Shown: positions 43,926 through 59,693, counted from the first letter of the stretch. The stretch: 64,000 bases of DNA from Topomyia yanbarensis (GCF_030247195.1 NC_080672.1:9796001-9860000); one strand, 5' to 3'. Translations and numbers: made by a program. Notes: generated by a model from the letters alone, not told the origin.

Positions 43926-46028
43926 TCAAAATTAAGTCCATTAAGTCGATGATCCTCAAATAAAGGACGTCAAAAACTAAAAATGAATTGTATTTTGTAA
44001 CATAATGGAAACTAACACAATATATAATAGTTCAAGCTTCTTTAAAATTCTTTCGATTTACTTTTTATGAATTGAGAAATCCAGCAAACCAAATAAATCT
44101 CAAACCTTTGATAATTTTCGTGTCTAAAATAATTGAATTGAAGAAGTCATTTTTTTAAAACATTATGCCTATAAACCCAAAATAAATACATGTCGTCTAC
44201 CAATACTTCTTTCTTATTCTTTTTGAAAATTGAAACCGTCAACGAGCTCTAAGAAGGATTAGCTCAATTTTCCAGTACAAAAATAGCAGCTCATGTTAAA
44301 AAGAAGAAAAATATCCTCAGAATGTTTGACCAATAATAACAAATATTGTAAATCAACAGTATTCAATTCCAGATAACCCAATTACCCTCGTTACTAATTT
44401 GGACCTAATTACGTTTTTCTCTATTACGGCCAAGCGTTTTTGTAAGTATTATTCTAAGCCAATTTTGGGCGAAGTGATAGAACATGCTTTTTGTTTCGGG
44501 TTTGTGTTTGAGAATTATCAGTCCGGGATTCAGAGTTTAGTAGTTTCAAATTGAGATCCTAGAAAGTTTAAATGTAGATTCTGAATCCAAAATAACAATC
44601 ATCAAGTAACAATTTTTTGATATGCATACAAAGCATTCCGAAATTATTCGAGCATAAGTTAAAAATATTGCTATTCAAATCCAACAATTTTTTGCTCTAT
44701 TTTAATGTGAATCTCGTTGAAAATAAATATATTTGGAATACCTCCAAATTCATAAGAAATTTTAGAATCTGGCAGCACTTCTCTTTTGCTACAGCATCCA
44801 TCAGCCTACCAGTCCATACCGCATGACCCCATTGGACAAAACCGCCCAGTCACAATCCGCTACCGCCACCACCCGTCACCACCCACAACTACCATGCGCT
44901 TTCAAGCAACCCACTCATCAGGCAAGCGAACCAACACGGCAAAAGGATATTCAGAATAATTATAATTAATTTTTGAACACCGGCTATGTAAATTCTTGGC
45001 CAAAGTATATAAAATTTATCATATTGTGAGGAATAAATTTGCCCGGCTGGGTGGGATGTTTCCTCTTGTACAAATAAAGCAAATCTTCACAATTTATAAA
45101 TGCAAAACAACCTCTTCTGGTGGCTGCTGGTGATTGTTTGCGGTAGCCTACCATCAGGCGGGATCCATTCCAGTCGTCCAGAGCAGAGGGAACCAGTAAA
45201 GTATGCAAATATGTAGCTGCTGGCTGGATGGGATAGTTGTTTCTTACAGCCCCATACAACGTTTTCTTCGCCTCGCCTCGGATCTGATTGTGAAGGCCAA
45301 CTTACAATCCAGCTAATCTTGAATGGGTGTTGGATTTGACACGGCAAGTAATCCCCACTCACCCACTCAGCGGTTGATGTGTGTCGCTTTGTAATTGATA
45401 TATCGTACAGCCATCAACCTTGCGGGACTATTCAAAACCATTCGATCTATTACCATTAATAATTGTTAATGATCCCCACCTCCCGTCTGTCGTTCGCCAT
45501 CACACTTCCGCACAATAACGCATTGAAAACGGCAATCCGAGTGCACAAACGATAACCCGGTAGCTCATATTCATATTTTTATGATTGTTTAATTAAATGA
45601 TAAAACTGCAAATGAAAATGAGCAAAATTTGAATTGTAGCGCAATTGAAACTGAACTTTTTTCGTTGGTGGGCGGGGGGAGTAGCAGAAATCGCGGTCAA
45701 TACTCATCAACTGTTTGTCATTATTGCGACATCAGAGTCCGCCAGTTTCTGGTCTAGAGGAGAAATTAATTTCAGCAATCATTTTTAAACGTCTGCTTTT
45801 GTTGCGATTAATATAGGACGGAATATATGTTTATCAATAATAGGATCGTCATTTGCGGTGTTTAATGAGTTTCCATTACTGGTTGTTGCAAATTGAGGCA
45901 AGCTTTGCTCGTGTTTTTCGATTTGTTTCGCGGCAGGTTTGATTTTTGCGGTGTGCAAAATACAGAACGCAATGATTAACTAGAGGATATTGTTGGTTGA
46001 AGGATCGACAGCAAATATTTCCACAAAA
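43926..46028. other. Intergenic stretch without recognisable genes
   Basis: AT-rich with short ORFs only. The 44800-45570 segment is less AT-rich and may be unique host DNA. No exon could be supported. Confidence 0.35.
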
Positions 46029-46434
46029 TCTGAGGATGCTTCAGGTGTCTCAAGCAAGTGAGTTCTACTTCAAAATATACTGTATAATAAAACATAAAAC
46101 ATTTTTGACTCACCTCCAGTAAGCACCAACCTGGTCTTCTAGAACTTTCAGCCACGTGCTTACACGAATCACGAATTCAAATCATCGTAAATTGATTACT
46201 ACACTCAACTAGACACATTTCCTTCCATAATCTCTTTGTCACTTGCTGCAATTCCCCTACCACTTATCACTTCATCAAGTTATAACAATTGAGCTTCGTA
46301 ATTATTTTTTACACTATTTTCGGGGAACTTGGTTTGTCCCGTTACATTTTTCACTTGCCAAACTGTGAGAGAAAAATCACCTGAAAATCATGGCCTGCTT
46401 CAACGCATCAAAAAGCGGACCCTACACGACACCA
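46029..46434 (-). repeat. Direct duplication, unit 1, with a possible minus-strand splice donor
   Basis: About 400 bp that recurs, diverged, at 46662-47085. Shared blocks include TTCTAGAACTTTCAGCCACG, CTTGCCAAACTGTGAGAG and GAAAATCATGG. On the minus strand the unit ends in CTGGAG then GTGAGT, a good donor (boundary 46114/46113). No long ORF. It could be an alternative first exon of a host gene or an unknown repeat. Confidence 0.55.
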
Positions 46435-46635
46435 GAATATTGTCAATAAAAAATATTGACAATACGGCATCAATATGTGAATCCCATTTAAATATGTAAA
46501 AAAATCAATTATTGATCAATATATCTATCGTGTAAAGCCAGTTGGAAAATATTGATCCTGTAGAATTCAAATGGGATTGACATCAATACGCTGTCTTGCC
46601 AATGTTTTTCTTGTCATTATTCTGGCATGAGTAGC
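46435..46635. mobile_element. Palindromic MITE between the duplicated units
   Basis: CCAGAATATTGTCAA and GAATCCCATTTAAAT on the left reappear as complements on the right (ATTCAAATGGGATTGACAT, TTGTCATTATTCTGGCA). The arms of about 90 bp are imperfect. It separates unit 1 from unit 2. Confidence 0.6.
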
Positions 46636-46661
46636 GCATGAGATTTTTCCGGAAAAACTGA

Positions 46662-47085
46662 GGAAGCATGCTTCTCAAAATATGTCAAGCAAGTTAGTTC
46701 TGCTACAAAATAAAATGTATAACAAAACACTTGACTTTTTGACTTACCTCCAATGCCTCCAGTAAGCACCAAGCTGACCTTCTAGAACTTTCAGCCACGT
46801 GCTTACAAGAATCACGCATTCAAATCACCGTAAAAAGATCAGCGCACTTAAACAGCTTGAATACACCATATTTCTTTCAGTAATCTTTTTGTCACTAGCT
46901 GCAAATTCCTTAAAAAAATAACCTTAACACTTCATCAAATCAACACATTTCAGCTTCGTAACTATTTTCAACACTTTTCTTCGAATTTGTCTTGTCACGC
47001 TACATTTTCGCTTGCCAAACTGTGAGAGAAAATTCACCCGAAAATCATGGCTTGCTTCGCAACCGCATCAAAGCCAGCGAACAAC
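46662..47085 (-). repeat. Direct duplication, unit 2, with a possible minus-strand splice donor
   Basis: Second copy of the 46029-46434 unit in the same orientation, with all blocks in order. The corresponding minus-strand donor is GTAAGT (boundary 46748/46747), preceded by an extra GCATTGGAG not present in unit 1. Confidence 0.55.
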
Positions 47086-49264
47086 AGCCCTTCTTATACA
47101 CGGAGAAAACAAAAAATACTCAATGGCATAAATTTCATCTGTTGGTTTGAATAAACTGGAAGTATAATATTATTGTATAAACTATGATTATCGTTCAAAG
47201 GCATGTTTCAAATTTATTATAAATTATAATGCATAATAGCTTTTTAATTGTAATTCGAGTGCTTTATTTTCTCGAGTGAAATGAAAATAAATCGAAGATA
47301 GGAAAATGAGTTTTTTAAAAATTCTGTGTATGTGCATTCCATAAATATAAATACATTCCAATAGCTAATAACTAATAATACTGAAATTTCATAAAATAAC
47401 AGCTTAAGAACTTAGCTTATTTGTATTAACTTTTCTTCTTTTTATCCATGTTCGAACCTGTCATATCCCATATTCAAACGCTGGAATGTACTTCCACAAT
47501 GCAGATACTTAATGTTATTAATGGAGTTGTGAAAGTACTTGAAGTATTTATTTTTATTTAGGCAGTACATAGAATATTTTTCGTATTACCAATAGTAATT
47601 TACCATAAAGTTGTCACGTCGTTTTCAATATTGGCTGTGCTTCATGGTACTTAACGGTACTTAAAGTAACTAATTAAGTGTGGCTTTTGGCACTAGGATG
47701 GTTTTAGTAGATGCGAAAAGAATAATTTAAAAATATTACTTTTGTGGGAAATTTGCAAACATAGTCTTTTTATTACATCATTATTTTGTGGTCATAGATA
47801 TTTCGTACTAATCTAGGTTGAGCAATACACTTGCAATAACTGATTTCTAAGGATGTGAACCATTTGGCGAAATTTAAAACTTTTGGTGAACATCTGACAC
47901 TTCGAAACTTATTTGCAAAATTGATAAAGCGATAGTTAAATTTAACAGCACGATAGTTAAAATTTTGCTCATTATGCAGAATAAATAGGTGGAAACCTAA
48001 TTGAGGTTGTCAATATTTTTTAATATAAAATAAAGGGATAAAGATGGAAACAATAACGTGTTGTGTCCAGATTAGTTTGGGATATTTCATGATGTGGATG
48101 TTTACGTTTCAAGACTATGACTAAAAACTAATTTTGAAATATCGACAAATGTGCACACCTCTACAAACTTATGGTTATAGCAGCTGTCAATTCTAATTAA
48201 CTATACAAATATCAACTTTTGAAAAGGTTAGCTCTTTCGGTCAGATTTTACCATTCAACAGAAAATAACTTTCAAACTGTCAAATTTTAACCAAAAGTTA
48301 AAAAAATCGCCAAATTGTTTCCAGCCTAAGACTGCTTCCCCACCCTGAATCGTCTTCGAAAACAATAAGAAAATCTTCTCTCCATTACAAGCCAAGGCGG
48401 CCACTTTTTTGTCTATGCTATGGAGTCATCATTTTTCTTCACTGAAACTGACAAAATAGGAGGATATGAAGAAGACAAGCATAAACAAATGACGTAGCGG
48501 GCTTTTGCTGTTGCCATAAGTTTTGTTTTGATTAGGTCATAATTATTTTTTATCGGTAGCTCCCGGTAGTCTTCGTAGCGGAAGATCCGAGGTGAAACTC
48601 GACCTTTTCTCTCTTTACATTGTACGCCAAAGAATCAAGGTGTTCGTCCGGATGTTTATGTTCACTTTCAGAGGCCCGGACGCCATGCTTAATTTTACAA
48701 GTATAAAACTAATACTCTTAAAAGTGTCAAATGTTCCCACCTTTGCTTCTCTTCATCTTGATTACCAGCAATGTTTTTGTACCGAATTTTGAAACCCTAT
48801 CGCAGTAGGCTTATTTATTTTAAGGCCCAGAATGATATTCCGCATCTTGAAACGAAAGGCAACTTGTATACAAGCTGGCACGAAAAAAACGAATTCGAAT
48901 TCGAATTAGTTGTAAAATGTGGCCTCTGCTTTAGAAGACAACGAAACTGGCGCTTTTTTCGAAGAAAAAAAACAAGTTAGGTTTTTAACGGAAATAACGG
49001 GGAACGGAAATTTGGTTATGGGCAATAAAGCACTCAAACGTCTAAGACCAGCTGCAGTTTGCTTCGGTTTTGTGGCAGAGCTTTCTCTTGCTGGTATATT
49101 TGGCGGCCTCTCAAGAGAGAAAAAAAATTGTAACACAGACTCATTTACTTGTAATTTGTGCAATACTGCATACATGGCGCGCGGCATAAACAATCGATCA
49201 TGCAAACAATCCTTATTTGTATTTTGTCCCGTCCGGTGCGATTATCATGCAAAATCTTCGTTCA
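47086..49264. other. Intergenic stretch without recognisable genes
   Basis: AT-rich with short ORFs. A composition shift at 48340-49260 hints at old coding or repeat material. I recognise no family. Confidence 0.35.
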
Positions 49265-49420
49265 CTGGAGCAAGGGGTTTTTTGAAATAGCCAATCCCAT
49301 CCTTCAGTAGATCCACGCATGACAAGTTCAAATCGATAACTACACCATCGATCTCAACTTTGTGAGCGGGCATGTAAACGCGTAAGTTCTTCTTAAAAGT
49401 TTTGACACCAGTAACATCAT
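49265..49420 (-). pseudogene. Decayed LINE ORF1 fragment
   Basis: On the minus strand it resembles the ORF1 region at about 6085-6260 of the intact LINE (blocks ACCATCGATCTC, GCACTTTAG-like and CATGTAAACG against CATACACTTTG). The frame is broken. It is a remnant of the same superfamily. Confidence 0.5.
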
Positions 49421-49874
49421 TTGTTTGCTTTAGAGAAAATATATCACAATTATGAACTTATCTAGGCGAAGTTTTGAGATATCTGGCACAGCTGAATATT
49501 TCTGCGTTTTGCTGTATATTAGAATACTTATCTTTGATCCGAAAGAAGGTAAGATATGGTCGGACCCAGTTCAATGTGTTTGATTTTAAATGGAAACTCG
49601 GAGTCTTTGATGACGAATTTTGTTCCACATCCATTTTAGGATCATTTGGATTTCAGGAGAGTTTATTTATGCACGGGCCTTGAGCCAGATTCAAAGTGAA
49701 GACTGAAGAATATAAAGAAAGAGACAGATATGTACATTGACGAATATAATGTTCATGCAATTCAGTTCCAATATGCACGAAATGATTTACGGATAGGATT
49801 CTATATTTCCGATTCCTCAGAAACCTGTGTTTTAAGCAACAAGGCGGAACAGTTGAGTAAGAACATATGTCAAG

Positions 49875-50110
49875 ATCCCCGTATACGTTGTAGATAATCC
49901 AGTCACCGTAAAACTGAACGATCTGTCTTTGGGAATATCCGATACTGCAATTGAAAATGTTATATCGCAATATGGTGAAGATATCTCCATCAAGAAAGAT
50001 GAATGAATGAAGATGAATCTTTTACAAGTTATTCCTGACGGTATTCGAGCGGTAAGAATTATTGAGGACTACTCGTTCTCGAATGGTTCAAACGAACAGG
50101 TTCTGAGAAG
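49875..50110 (+). pseudogene. Decayed ORF1 fragment of another LINE
   Basis: The plus-strand translation gives NPVTVKLNDLSLGISD, then a region with ISQYGEDISIKKD, a stop, and VIPDGIRAVRI. This resembles the RNA-recognition-like segment of mosquito LINE ORF1 proteins. One stop and a frame break interrupt it. Confidence 0.4.
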
Positions 50111-50149
50111 AGAGTAAGTGAGCGGAAGTTAGTTTTATAAATAAATTAG

Positions 50150-50270
50150 ATAGTTTTTAGGTGGTGGCTGTGGTTGAGTGATAAACGTGACCGCCGCTCA
50201 TCCCAGTGCGTCAGGGTTCAACCCCAGCCGAGGTCGTTGAGAATATTTTGAGGCGAAAAAATCTATGATA
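50150..50270 (+). mobile_element. Possible tRNA-derived SINE fragment
   Basis: TGGTTGAGTGA (near A box) and GGGTTCAACCCC (B box, consensus fit) lie about 40 nt apart, the spacing of a tRNA body. An A-rich stretch follows. It differs from the Feilai-like copies. No target duplication was established. Confidence 0.45.
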
Positions 50271-51111
50271 CTAAGGTTTTCATAGATGTTTCGATTCATA
50301 GATCCAGATTCACATTTTTTAATCAACAAATATCAAATTTTGTTCAGTGACAGTGCGGGGTGAATTCGATCGTTGAAAATTGCTTGTAAATTTATCGGTC
50401 ATAGCTAGAATCATTTATTTATCTGAATAAACTAACGACTCCAATCCCCAAATAAAGAAGTCACATAGAGATTACATCGTCATTAACACAACTGCTGCTG
50501 TCTTATGGAAACCAAAAGTGCTCTACATTTCTGCAAGGAAAGTTTGAAAAGAAAAAAATCGATTAACTTTTGACAGTTACCCTCCCTCTAATTTGAAACA
50601 AAAATATGATCCGAATGCAGTCTGCATCCAATTGTTATACATTGTGTCCAGTTCACAGTGGCTTCTCTAAAATGTCCAGAGAACATTTTTCACTCCATAT
50701 CCTGCAAATCTGCTCGTTGACACAGTTATTGCACAGAAAGTATGTTTCGTTACAAAACCAGATTTTTTGCCTTTTACTATATGAGTTTGGCGAATGAAGT
50801 GATTATGCTTGAAATTTTTTTTCCAAAATTTCGGGAAGCTTTTTTACATTATAAAAGGTAAAACTGGAGAATTTTAAATTCTTCTACAGTCCCGATACTG
50901 AATCCCAAAGCGAAACATCAAAGTTACTCGCAACTATAAATATTAACGATACAAAACATTTCAGTGTCACTCGTTGTGATATACGAAATGAAGAAGACGA
51001 CAAGTGTGTGTCGCCTTGTCTCATAATTTGCCTTTGCGTTTCTCGTAGTTTGTAAAGTTAGCATGGTTAAAATGAACTCTATAATTTGAACTATTTTTCG
51101 GTTTTTAGGAA
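50271..51111. other. Intergenic stretch without recognisable features
   Basis: Short ORFs only and no recognisable repeats. Confidence 0.35.
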
Positions 51112-51365
51112 GTTGTATACAAGGGACATATAGAGTAAATCACGGCTTGCCAGCACATCTCGAATCGGGACATTGAGTGATCTTCCTCGGGTCCGAAGGG
51201 AATCCTATAGTTGAAATATGGCAGAATAGTAGTCGGCGCATGTGCAGACAATATCTTCGATATCGTGCTAATCGTTGCCACAAGCAAAAATACCACTATT
51301 CGCGAGCCCAATACGTCCGAGATGAACGTTTAACGTGTAGTGATTGGACATGAGCCAAGACATCC
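51112..51365 (-). pseudogene. Fragment of LINE ORF2 C terminus
   Basis: Blocks match 1510-1770 of the intact LINE in the same orientation: GGGACATATAG, CTTGCCAGCACATCTCG, CCGAAGGGAATCCT, and GTAGTGATTGGACATGAG. The encoded C terminus keeps WLMSNHYTLNVHLGRIGLA. The rest is broken by stops and small indels. It was transcribed on the minus strand and is non-functional. Confidence 0.8.
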
Positions 51366-52919
51366 CGAGTGGGTAGTAAAATTCGGAGTGATTTATACCC
51401 GTACTGACGAATGTTTCGACATGGCGTGTGTAAGTGAAAAAGAAAATGCCCTGATAATAGCTGGTGGTCACTTGGAAACGTCCTTTGTTAATAAGCTGTA
51501 TGACCGACGGCTCAGCGAAACGAGACTCGGGTGTGTACGAAGAAGTATTTTGTCTACGTACCCGCCCGGGAAGTAAAGATTAATGGTGTATTCTCCGAGA
51601 AGTGTTTAATTGCGAAATATGAAGTTGGCTCCTTCCAGAACCCTTTGCTTTAGTCAGTGAAAATTCTGGTAATTGTGTTCAGCGAAAATCCACTAGTATA
51701 AGAAAAAAAACTTATTTTCCATGAGCCTCATTTTGAACCTTTCGCCAGATCGGTTCATCCAAACTTTGTTCTTTTGAACGGAGCTCGTCTACCTGCTCAT
51801 CTTTTTGTGCCACGAGGCATGAACTGCCGTCGTTGCAATCAATAGCAACCCATTGAAGAAACCAGGCATGGTGTGGAGAATGCGGATAGAATAATGAGAA
51901 GAGTTCTTTCTGTGGATAGACTCCGCATGAACTATCGACATAACCCGCATATAAACGAGTACGCGGCGCAAACAACCGTGGACAGTCACGCACTCCGTGG
52001 TGGGCAGGGAGTTCTCAGAATTGTACTAGAAAAGATTTTATAAGAACTTTTCAACGTCGGATCGCCCGAATTTTTCCGAATACGAACGGATGTTGGAAAC
52101 GCAAATGATGACTTGATGAAAGCTGAAAAACGCAGGAAACATTAGGAGTATTTTTTCTTGGTTTTGGTATTCCAGTTAACAAATTTTCTATTGCGATTAG
52201 AGCTATATTCACCTGTTAAAACATGTTAAGATATGTGTAAGGAACAACCTTTGATGATATGTGGGCATGAAGGGCCTATCAAATCAAAGTGTAAGTGATC
52301 TTCCTATAGAAACGTAGCAAAAACACGATTTTTGATTGGAGACACCTCTAAATCATGTCAAAATTAAGCCATTTTTGGCGAAAGTTCTTAAATTCACACC
52401 TGGAACAAAAATTTGAGCTGACCCATGTATATTTCAAAACTTTTTCAAAATGTGGAGAGGTCTAATGTATATAACCAAAAAATATACTCCAAATCAAAAT
52501 CAAACAGCAATTCCTTCAATCTTCCCAAATGAATCACTGAATCGATCAAAAGTCGATTCTTTTTTGTAAGTGAATCGGGCACGATTCACCCACTAAACTA
52601 AATCGGTTTCCCCATCTCCCCTATATGTCTCTCATATACATATTTTTAAACACGATAAATATCCAAATTTAGTTATCTCTTCTCTTTTGGTTGACATGCT
52701 GACAGCTACCTGAAAATCTGTACCTAAATAAAAATATGAAATTGTTGTATATCTAAAATTGCAGACGTATTCATTTTGTACGCGAGACTCATACACACAT
52801 GGTTAATCTCAAGTTTTGGTTTGTTTCAAACTTTCGAGTGGGTAATTTCCCCCCTCGTCAATTTTCGAGTGGATAGTACTATCCATACTACCCACGTGTT
52901 CCGCCGGCCCTGGAGCTGT
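51366..52919. other. Intergenic stretch with a short palindrome near its end
   Basis: No gene recognised. Near 52868 a GTGGATAGTACTATCCA palindrome, followed by ACTACCCACG and GCCGGCCCTGG, resembles the motifs at 20172 and 24807 and is probably the end of an unidentified transposon. Confidence 0.4.
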
Positions 52920-53226
52920 CGAGACAAGTGAGAACTGCATCATCGAGAAAGGTGTTTTGTTCTCGCTATCGTAAGAGGGACGCAGCGCGATAGATGTTTT
53001 GTTCCGAGATGGAATCCGGCGAAATCGAATATCCAACGGTTTGAATATTCCTCGCTTTCGTTCGTACTGTTCCGGTTTCACATACGCCGGGCCGTGTCCC
53101 CAAGAGTGCTCATCGATGTTTCTCTTGTTAATCCGTCAACGAACCGGCGCCAGTAACTCCGTTTCTTAGCTTTCATCAAACTCTTCATTCGCGTGTCTAA
53201 CGTCGCGTATTGTTAATAACTAGCTC
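52920..53226 (-). pseudogene. Fragment of the middle of LINE ORF2
   Basis: It resembles 3866-4185 of the intact LINE on the same strand: AGTGAGAACT, ATATCCAACGGTTTGAATATTC, CCCCAAGAGTGCTCATCG, AACCGGCGCCAGTAACT. It covers the linker between endonuclease and reverse transcriptase. Frames are broken. Confidence 0.8.
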
Positions 53227-54008
53227 ATAACTTTTTGTTTCAAACTGAAACAATATACTTTCTTCGGTCGAGTGTGACCTATTCATAACACTTTTTGAAC
53301 GCTACATACAACTTAGTTTTAAAACAATCGAAACAAATTTGATGGACAACAAACGAAAACCGACCCACAACCGAGAACACTCCCCTACACTAATAACAAG
53401 CTTAATTACCACAATAGATCTAAATACTGGTCGCAGTGGTTCGTCTCCAACAAAAAGGAAAAGAACAAGCTTAAAGTTCGAATGAAGTTCCGTCAGGCAC
53501 GTAGACAGAGGGGGGGCTAGGGGGCTAAAGCCCTCCCCCCCCCCCCGAAATTTTTCAAAAATAAATTTAAGAAGCAACATGTTTTTCGGTAACTCGTTAA
53601 AATATTGTATCTTGTTTGGTTTCAACAAATTAATGGGAGAATGGTGAGGAAGATTGCTATTTCGAGCCACCGAAGACATCGGTCACGATATCTACTCAGC
53701 ATGCCGAGTCTGATAACACACTTCCTTCCATATTGGGTGACTCGTCGGAAGAACAAAAGAAACTGTTCCTTTAATTCTTGCTGTTGTGATCCGTCGGATG
53801 ATTGAATCACAGAAGCAAGAAGTGGTGCTCCAGCCAAACGTGGGAAATTTTTGCATAACCGAATTCCATGATGGGAAATATTTGCTGAAGGTGAAAATAG
53901 AGGTTATGCTTACGAACTTCGCCTTTAACGAGTTCTACCTTGTCGGGCATTCAGTACTTATGTTATTCAACAAATTAGCCTAGGCGAAACCAGTCATTTT
54001 GCAACTTG

Positions 54009-56017
<2,009 letters not shown>

Positions 56018-57870
56018 ATAATGAGAAAATCAATGTTCGGCTACAAGATCTGATACCACTTACTTGAACTGCGGTCGAACGACCAGGAGGTTAAAGCCCC
56101 AATAAACAAACTTAACTTATTTGAACTGTGGCCGTTAAAAGATTCCTGTCACATTTGGAAAAAATGGAATTTATTATAAAGGACACATCTAGGAATTAGA
56201 CGGGCAGGGTCAGCTAGGATTTCGTCCTGGCTGACCCTGCACGTACAAAACGCAATGCGTTAGTATCATTATACACGTTACATCTTTGCACATCCATAGT
56301 CTCCAATACGATTACCTGAAAAACAAACAATTGCCAAATTTGTAGCTGCTGTTCATATAATATTGACGGCAAAAACTGCGTCTAGTATCTCAAAATTAAC
56401 AGTCAGCATCATCATTGAGGAAGTCGACAGTGGTGGCCCGTAAGGGGACAAAACAAACATGAAATCAGATATTCGCGAACATGGACATGGCAGTTACCAC
56501 GATAATAATACGGAAGTGTACAAGATAGATATGAACGACCACCAAGACGCGGTTGGTTATGAAAAATATTTCTCAATCAGTGAACAGGTCAATCGCACGA
56601 GATCTGTTGGACAACCATTTGCGTTTTCTCATTTTCATTGTTTACGTCGTGGAAATATATTAAAGACTCAAGGTTTCATTTAGCTAATGCATTGAACCGA
56701 CTCAAATAAACGAATTGTATAATAAAAATTTAGAAGTTTCATAGAAAACTGAGTACAAAAACTGTCCCAAAATTAGCATTTATCGCTAGTGATGGCATCT
56801 AACAAAACTCATTTTATGCTAGATATTGGCCTGAATAAAGAAAGTTAGTTAAATCATACGCAAATTGGATTTCTGCAATAGATTAGAGCACTGTACGCTT
56901 AACATAAACGTCAGGCATCTCACTCAAGCGTGCTAAACAAAAACATTTCAATTAGCTGATGACATAGTTGTAGCCGAGACGACAGTTTTTTTTTATTTTC
57001 GCATCATTTTAATGCAATAGTATTTCTATTGACACTCAATTTCATTTTATGTGGGGAATGCGGGCCGTATTGAAACACTGTTAGTCTGGAAAATCGAACA
57101 ATAAGCAAGAAAAACATGAAAAAGTAAACAAGCCAAAAAGTGGTAAACCAGCGGTTTTCCTGAGGTGTTCATCAACCCACGAATCGTATATTACTAATTT
57201 TGTTGATATACAGAAACGTACACAGTAGCGGTAGGACTAACTGACGTGATTTTACACTTACTTTCCTTCGGATGTCAATTGATCAATTGATGATAAACCA
57301 CTATAACCAATCAATCAACCATAATAAACTAAATGTTGCAACCACCAGCAGCATTTTAGTCGCTTTCGATGGTTTCTAATTAATGCCTATGTAAGTTTGA
57401 AAATGACGTGTCGATAGATTGATCAGACATCAGTAGGTTATCACGGAGAGCGACTAAAATGTTGTAACTAGTTGAGTCTATAAGTCAATAAGGAGGGATT
57501 ATTGTTTCGATTTCATGTTTTCATTATATTACAGTCTTTCGTTTTATTTTTGGTCTTTATGGAATAAGATGATAAGACATCACGGAGAAAAAAAAACAAA
57601 AAGGAATCAATAAATTGAAATCGAGGGGAAGTAAGTGCGATGTATTCCCTTCTATGTGTCGAAATTAAGAGATGCTGAAATTATTGAGCTTGTTCACATT
57701 TATAGTTTCTAGTTATGTTGTCAGCAATGAAGCATTTAGTAAAATTTTACGTAAATTAGATGATAGTAGTAACAGTGTTAAGTGATTTTCATTCGATTTG
57801 TGGACAATTTTCTTGAATAGATTAAATTCCGGGCAGTTACCTTTAGTTGATTAAATCATTGAAATACATA

Positions 57871-59693
57871 AGTCATTCCACGTCAGTTTTACAACCAAAA
57901 TTTCAATTCCTTCCAAAATGTTTTCTTACATTCTTTAGCTAAAAATAATTGACACGTATTTTTGGTTTGGCTAAATATTATTTTTTTTTTCAAGTTATTC
58001 GCTTTTGAACTTTTGAAGTCTATAAAATTTCATTTTTCAATCACTGATAACTAGGAAACGACTCGATATATGGAAAAAAATATTAAATAAAAAAAGTTGC
58101 GTTTTCAAAAAAGCTTACCAAAAAAAATCACAATTTTTTTGTTATATAACTTTTTAATTACTAGAAATTTTCAATTACTTGAAACAAATTGAATTTTTTT
58201 AAGGTTGGACCAAATTTTTTATTTATTTTTTTCGTTAAGTATTAAAATCATATTAAAAAGATTGTGTAAAAATTTGGCAGTGGAATTCTTTGCGAGATAT
58301 TACAATTATAAACATAAAACAAGACAATTTTACACCAAACGCCCAGTAAAAGGCCTGTTATAACTGAAATATCTCGTAAAACACTTCGAGTTCCATTCTC
58401 AATTTTCACATAATCTTCTTAATATAGTTATGTAATCAAAATAAATTTGATTTCGGGGGACTTTAAAAAAATATTTGCTTTTAACATTAGAATAGTCTTA
58501 AATTTGCAGAATGCGAGTCATTCCACGATTTACAACTATAATTTTAGTTCCCTCCAATTTTTTTGCATTCTTTAGCTGAAAATTATAGACACGATTTTTT
58601 TTTTACTTTGGCTGAATTTGATTTTTTTCAAGTTATGAGTTTTTGAACTTTATAAAATACTAGCTAATACCCATCGCGCGTTGATGCGACTTTCAACGAA
58701 ATAGGAGGAAACCACAATTTGTTCCGAAGCGCCATCTTGTTGGCAAATAATCCCCACCAATAGCACACAAACACGCTCCATAACAAATTCCTACTATGCA
58801 TAATTTTTTACGGCAATTGGTTAAGCCGTTTGGGAGTCCATAAATCATATACATACAAATATCAACTTTTAATAGTATAGTGATCTTTTAAAGTTTTATA
58901 AATTTAATAGAATTGGACATTTTTCATTCCCTGATAACTGAGAAACTATTATATTTCTGGAAAAAAGCATTAATTAATAAAAGCTGCGTTTTCGGAAGAT
59001 CTCGGCGGATTTTTTTTGTAATATTTGTTTTTGTTAAATAATTTATGTATTATGCTAATATTAGTAACAAATATTTTTTTTTTCAGGGTAGAGCCAAAAA
59101 AATCTTTTTAGCTTTTTCAAATAATTTATAATTATATTGAGAAAATTGTGTACAAATTTCAGAAAGAAATTCGAAGTATTTTACGAGATATTTCAATTAC
59201 AATAGGCCTATCACTAGGCGTTTGGTGTAAAATTGCCTTGTTTTAAGTTTATAATTGTAATATCTCGCAAAGTATTTTGGTATCCACTCCCAAATTTTTG
59301 CAAAATTATTTTAACATAATTCTTAATATTTAAAGAAAATAATAAGTAAAAAAATTGGTCCAACTTTAAAAAATTCAATTTGTTTCAAACAATTGCAAAT
59401 TTCATAAGTTATATAACAAAAAGAAATTGCAATTTTTTTCAGTAAGCTCATTGAGTACACAACTTTTTTATTTAATATTTTTTTCCATATATCGAATCGT
59501 TTCCGAGTTATAAGTGATTGAAAAATGATCAATGTTATAAACTTCAAAAGTTCAAAAACTAATAACTTGAAAAAAAAAAATCATATTCAGCCAAAATAAA
59601 AAAAATACGTGTCAATTATTTTTAGCTGATGAATGCAAGAAAAAAAAATGGAAGGAATTCAAATTTTGATTGTTAATCAGACGTGGAATGACC
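57871..59693. mobile_element. 1823-bp foldback element with GTCATTCCACGTC ends
   Basis: It starts AGTCATTCCACGTC and ends GACGTGGAATGACC. CATA flanks both sides (57867-57870, 59694-59697), and copy A has the corresponding empty site near 40226. The arms of about 600 bp are inverted (TTGCGAGATATTACAATTAT, ACACCAAACGCC and their complements). A second, partial start of the unit occurs at 58513 (GAGTCATTCCACG), so the interior is duplicated. No ORF. Confidence 0.8.
58665..58888 (+). mobile_element. Short LINE 3' end (RTE-like) nested in the foldback element
   Basis: CTAGCTAATACCCATCGCGCG at the start, and AAGCCGTTTGGGAGTCCAT with ATACATACAAAT near the end, are familiar from 3' parts of RTE-type LINEs in insects. 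This is recalled from memory. It interrupts the foldback interior. No target duplication was established. Confidence 0.45.
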
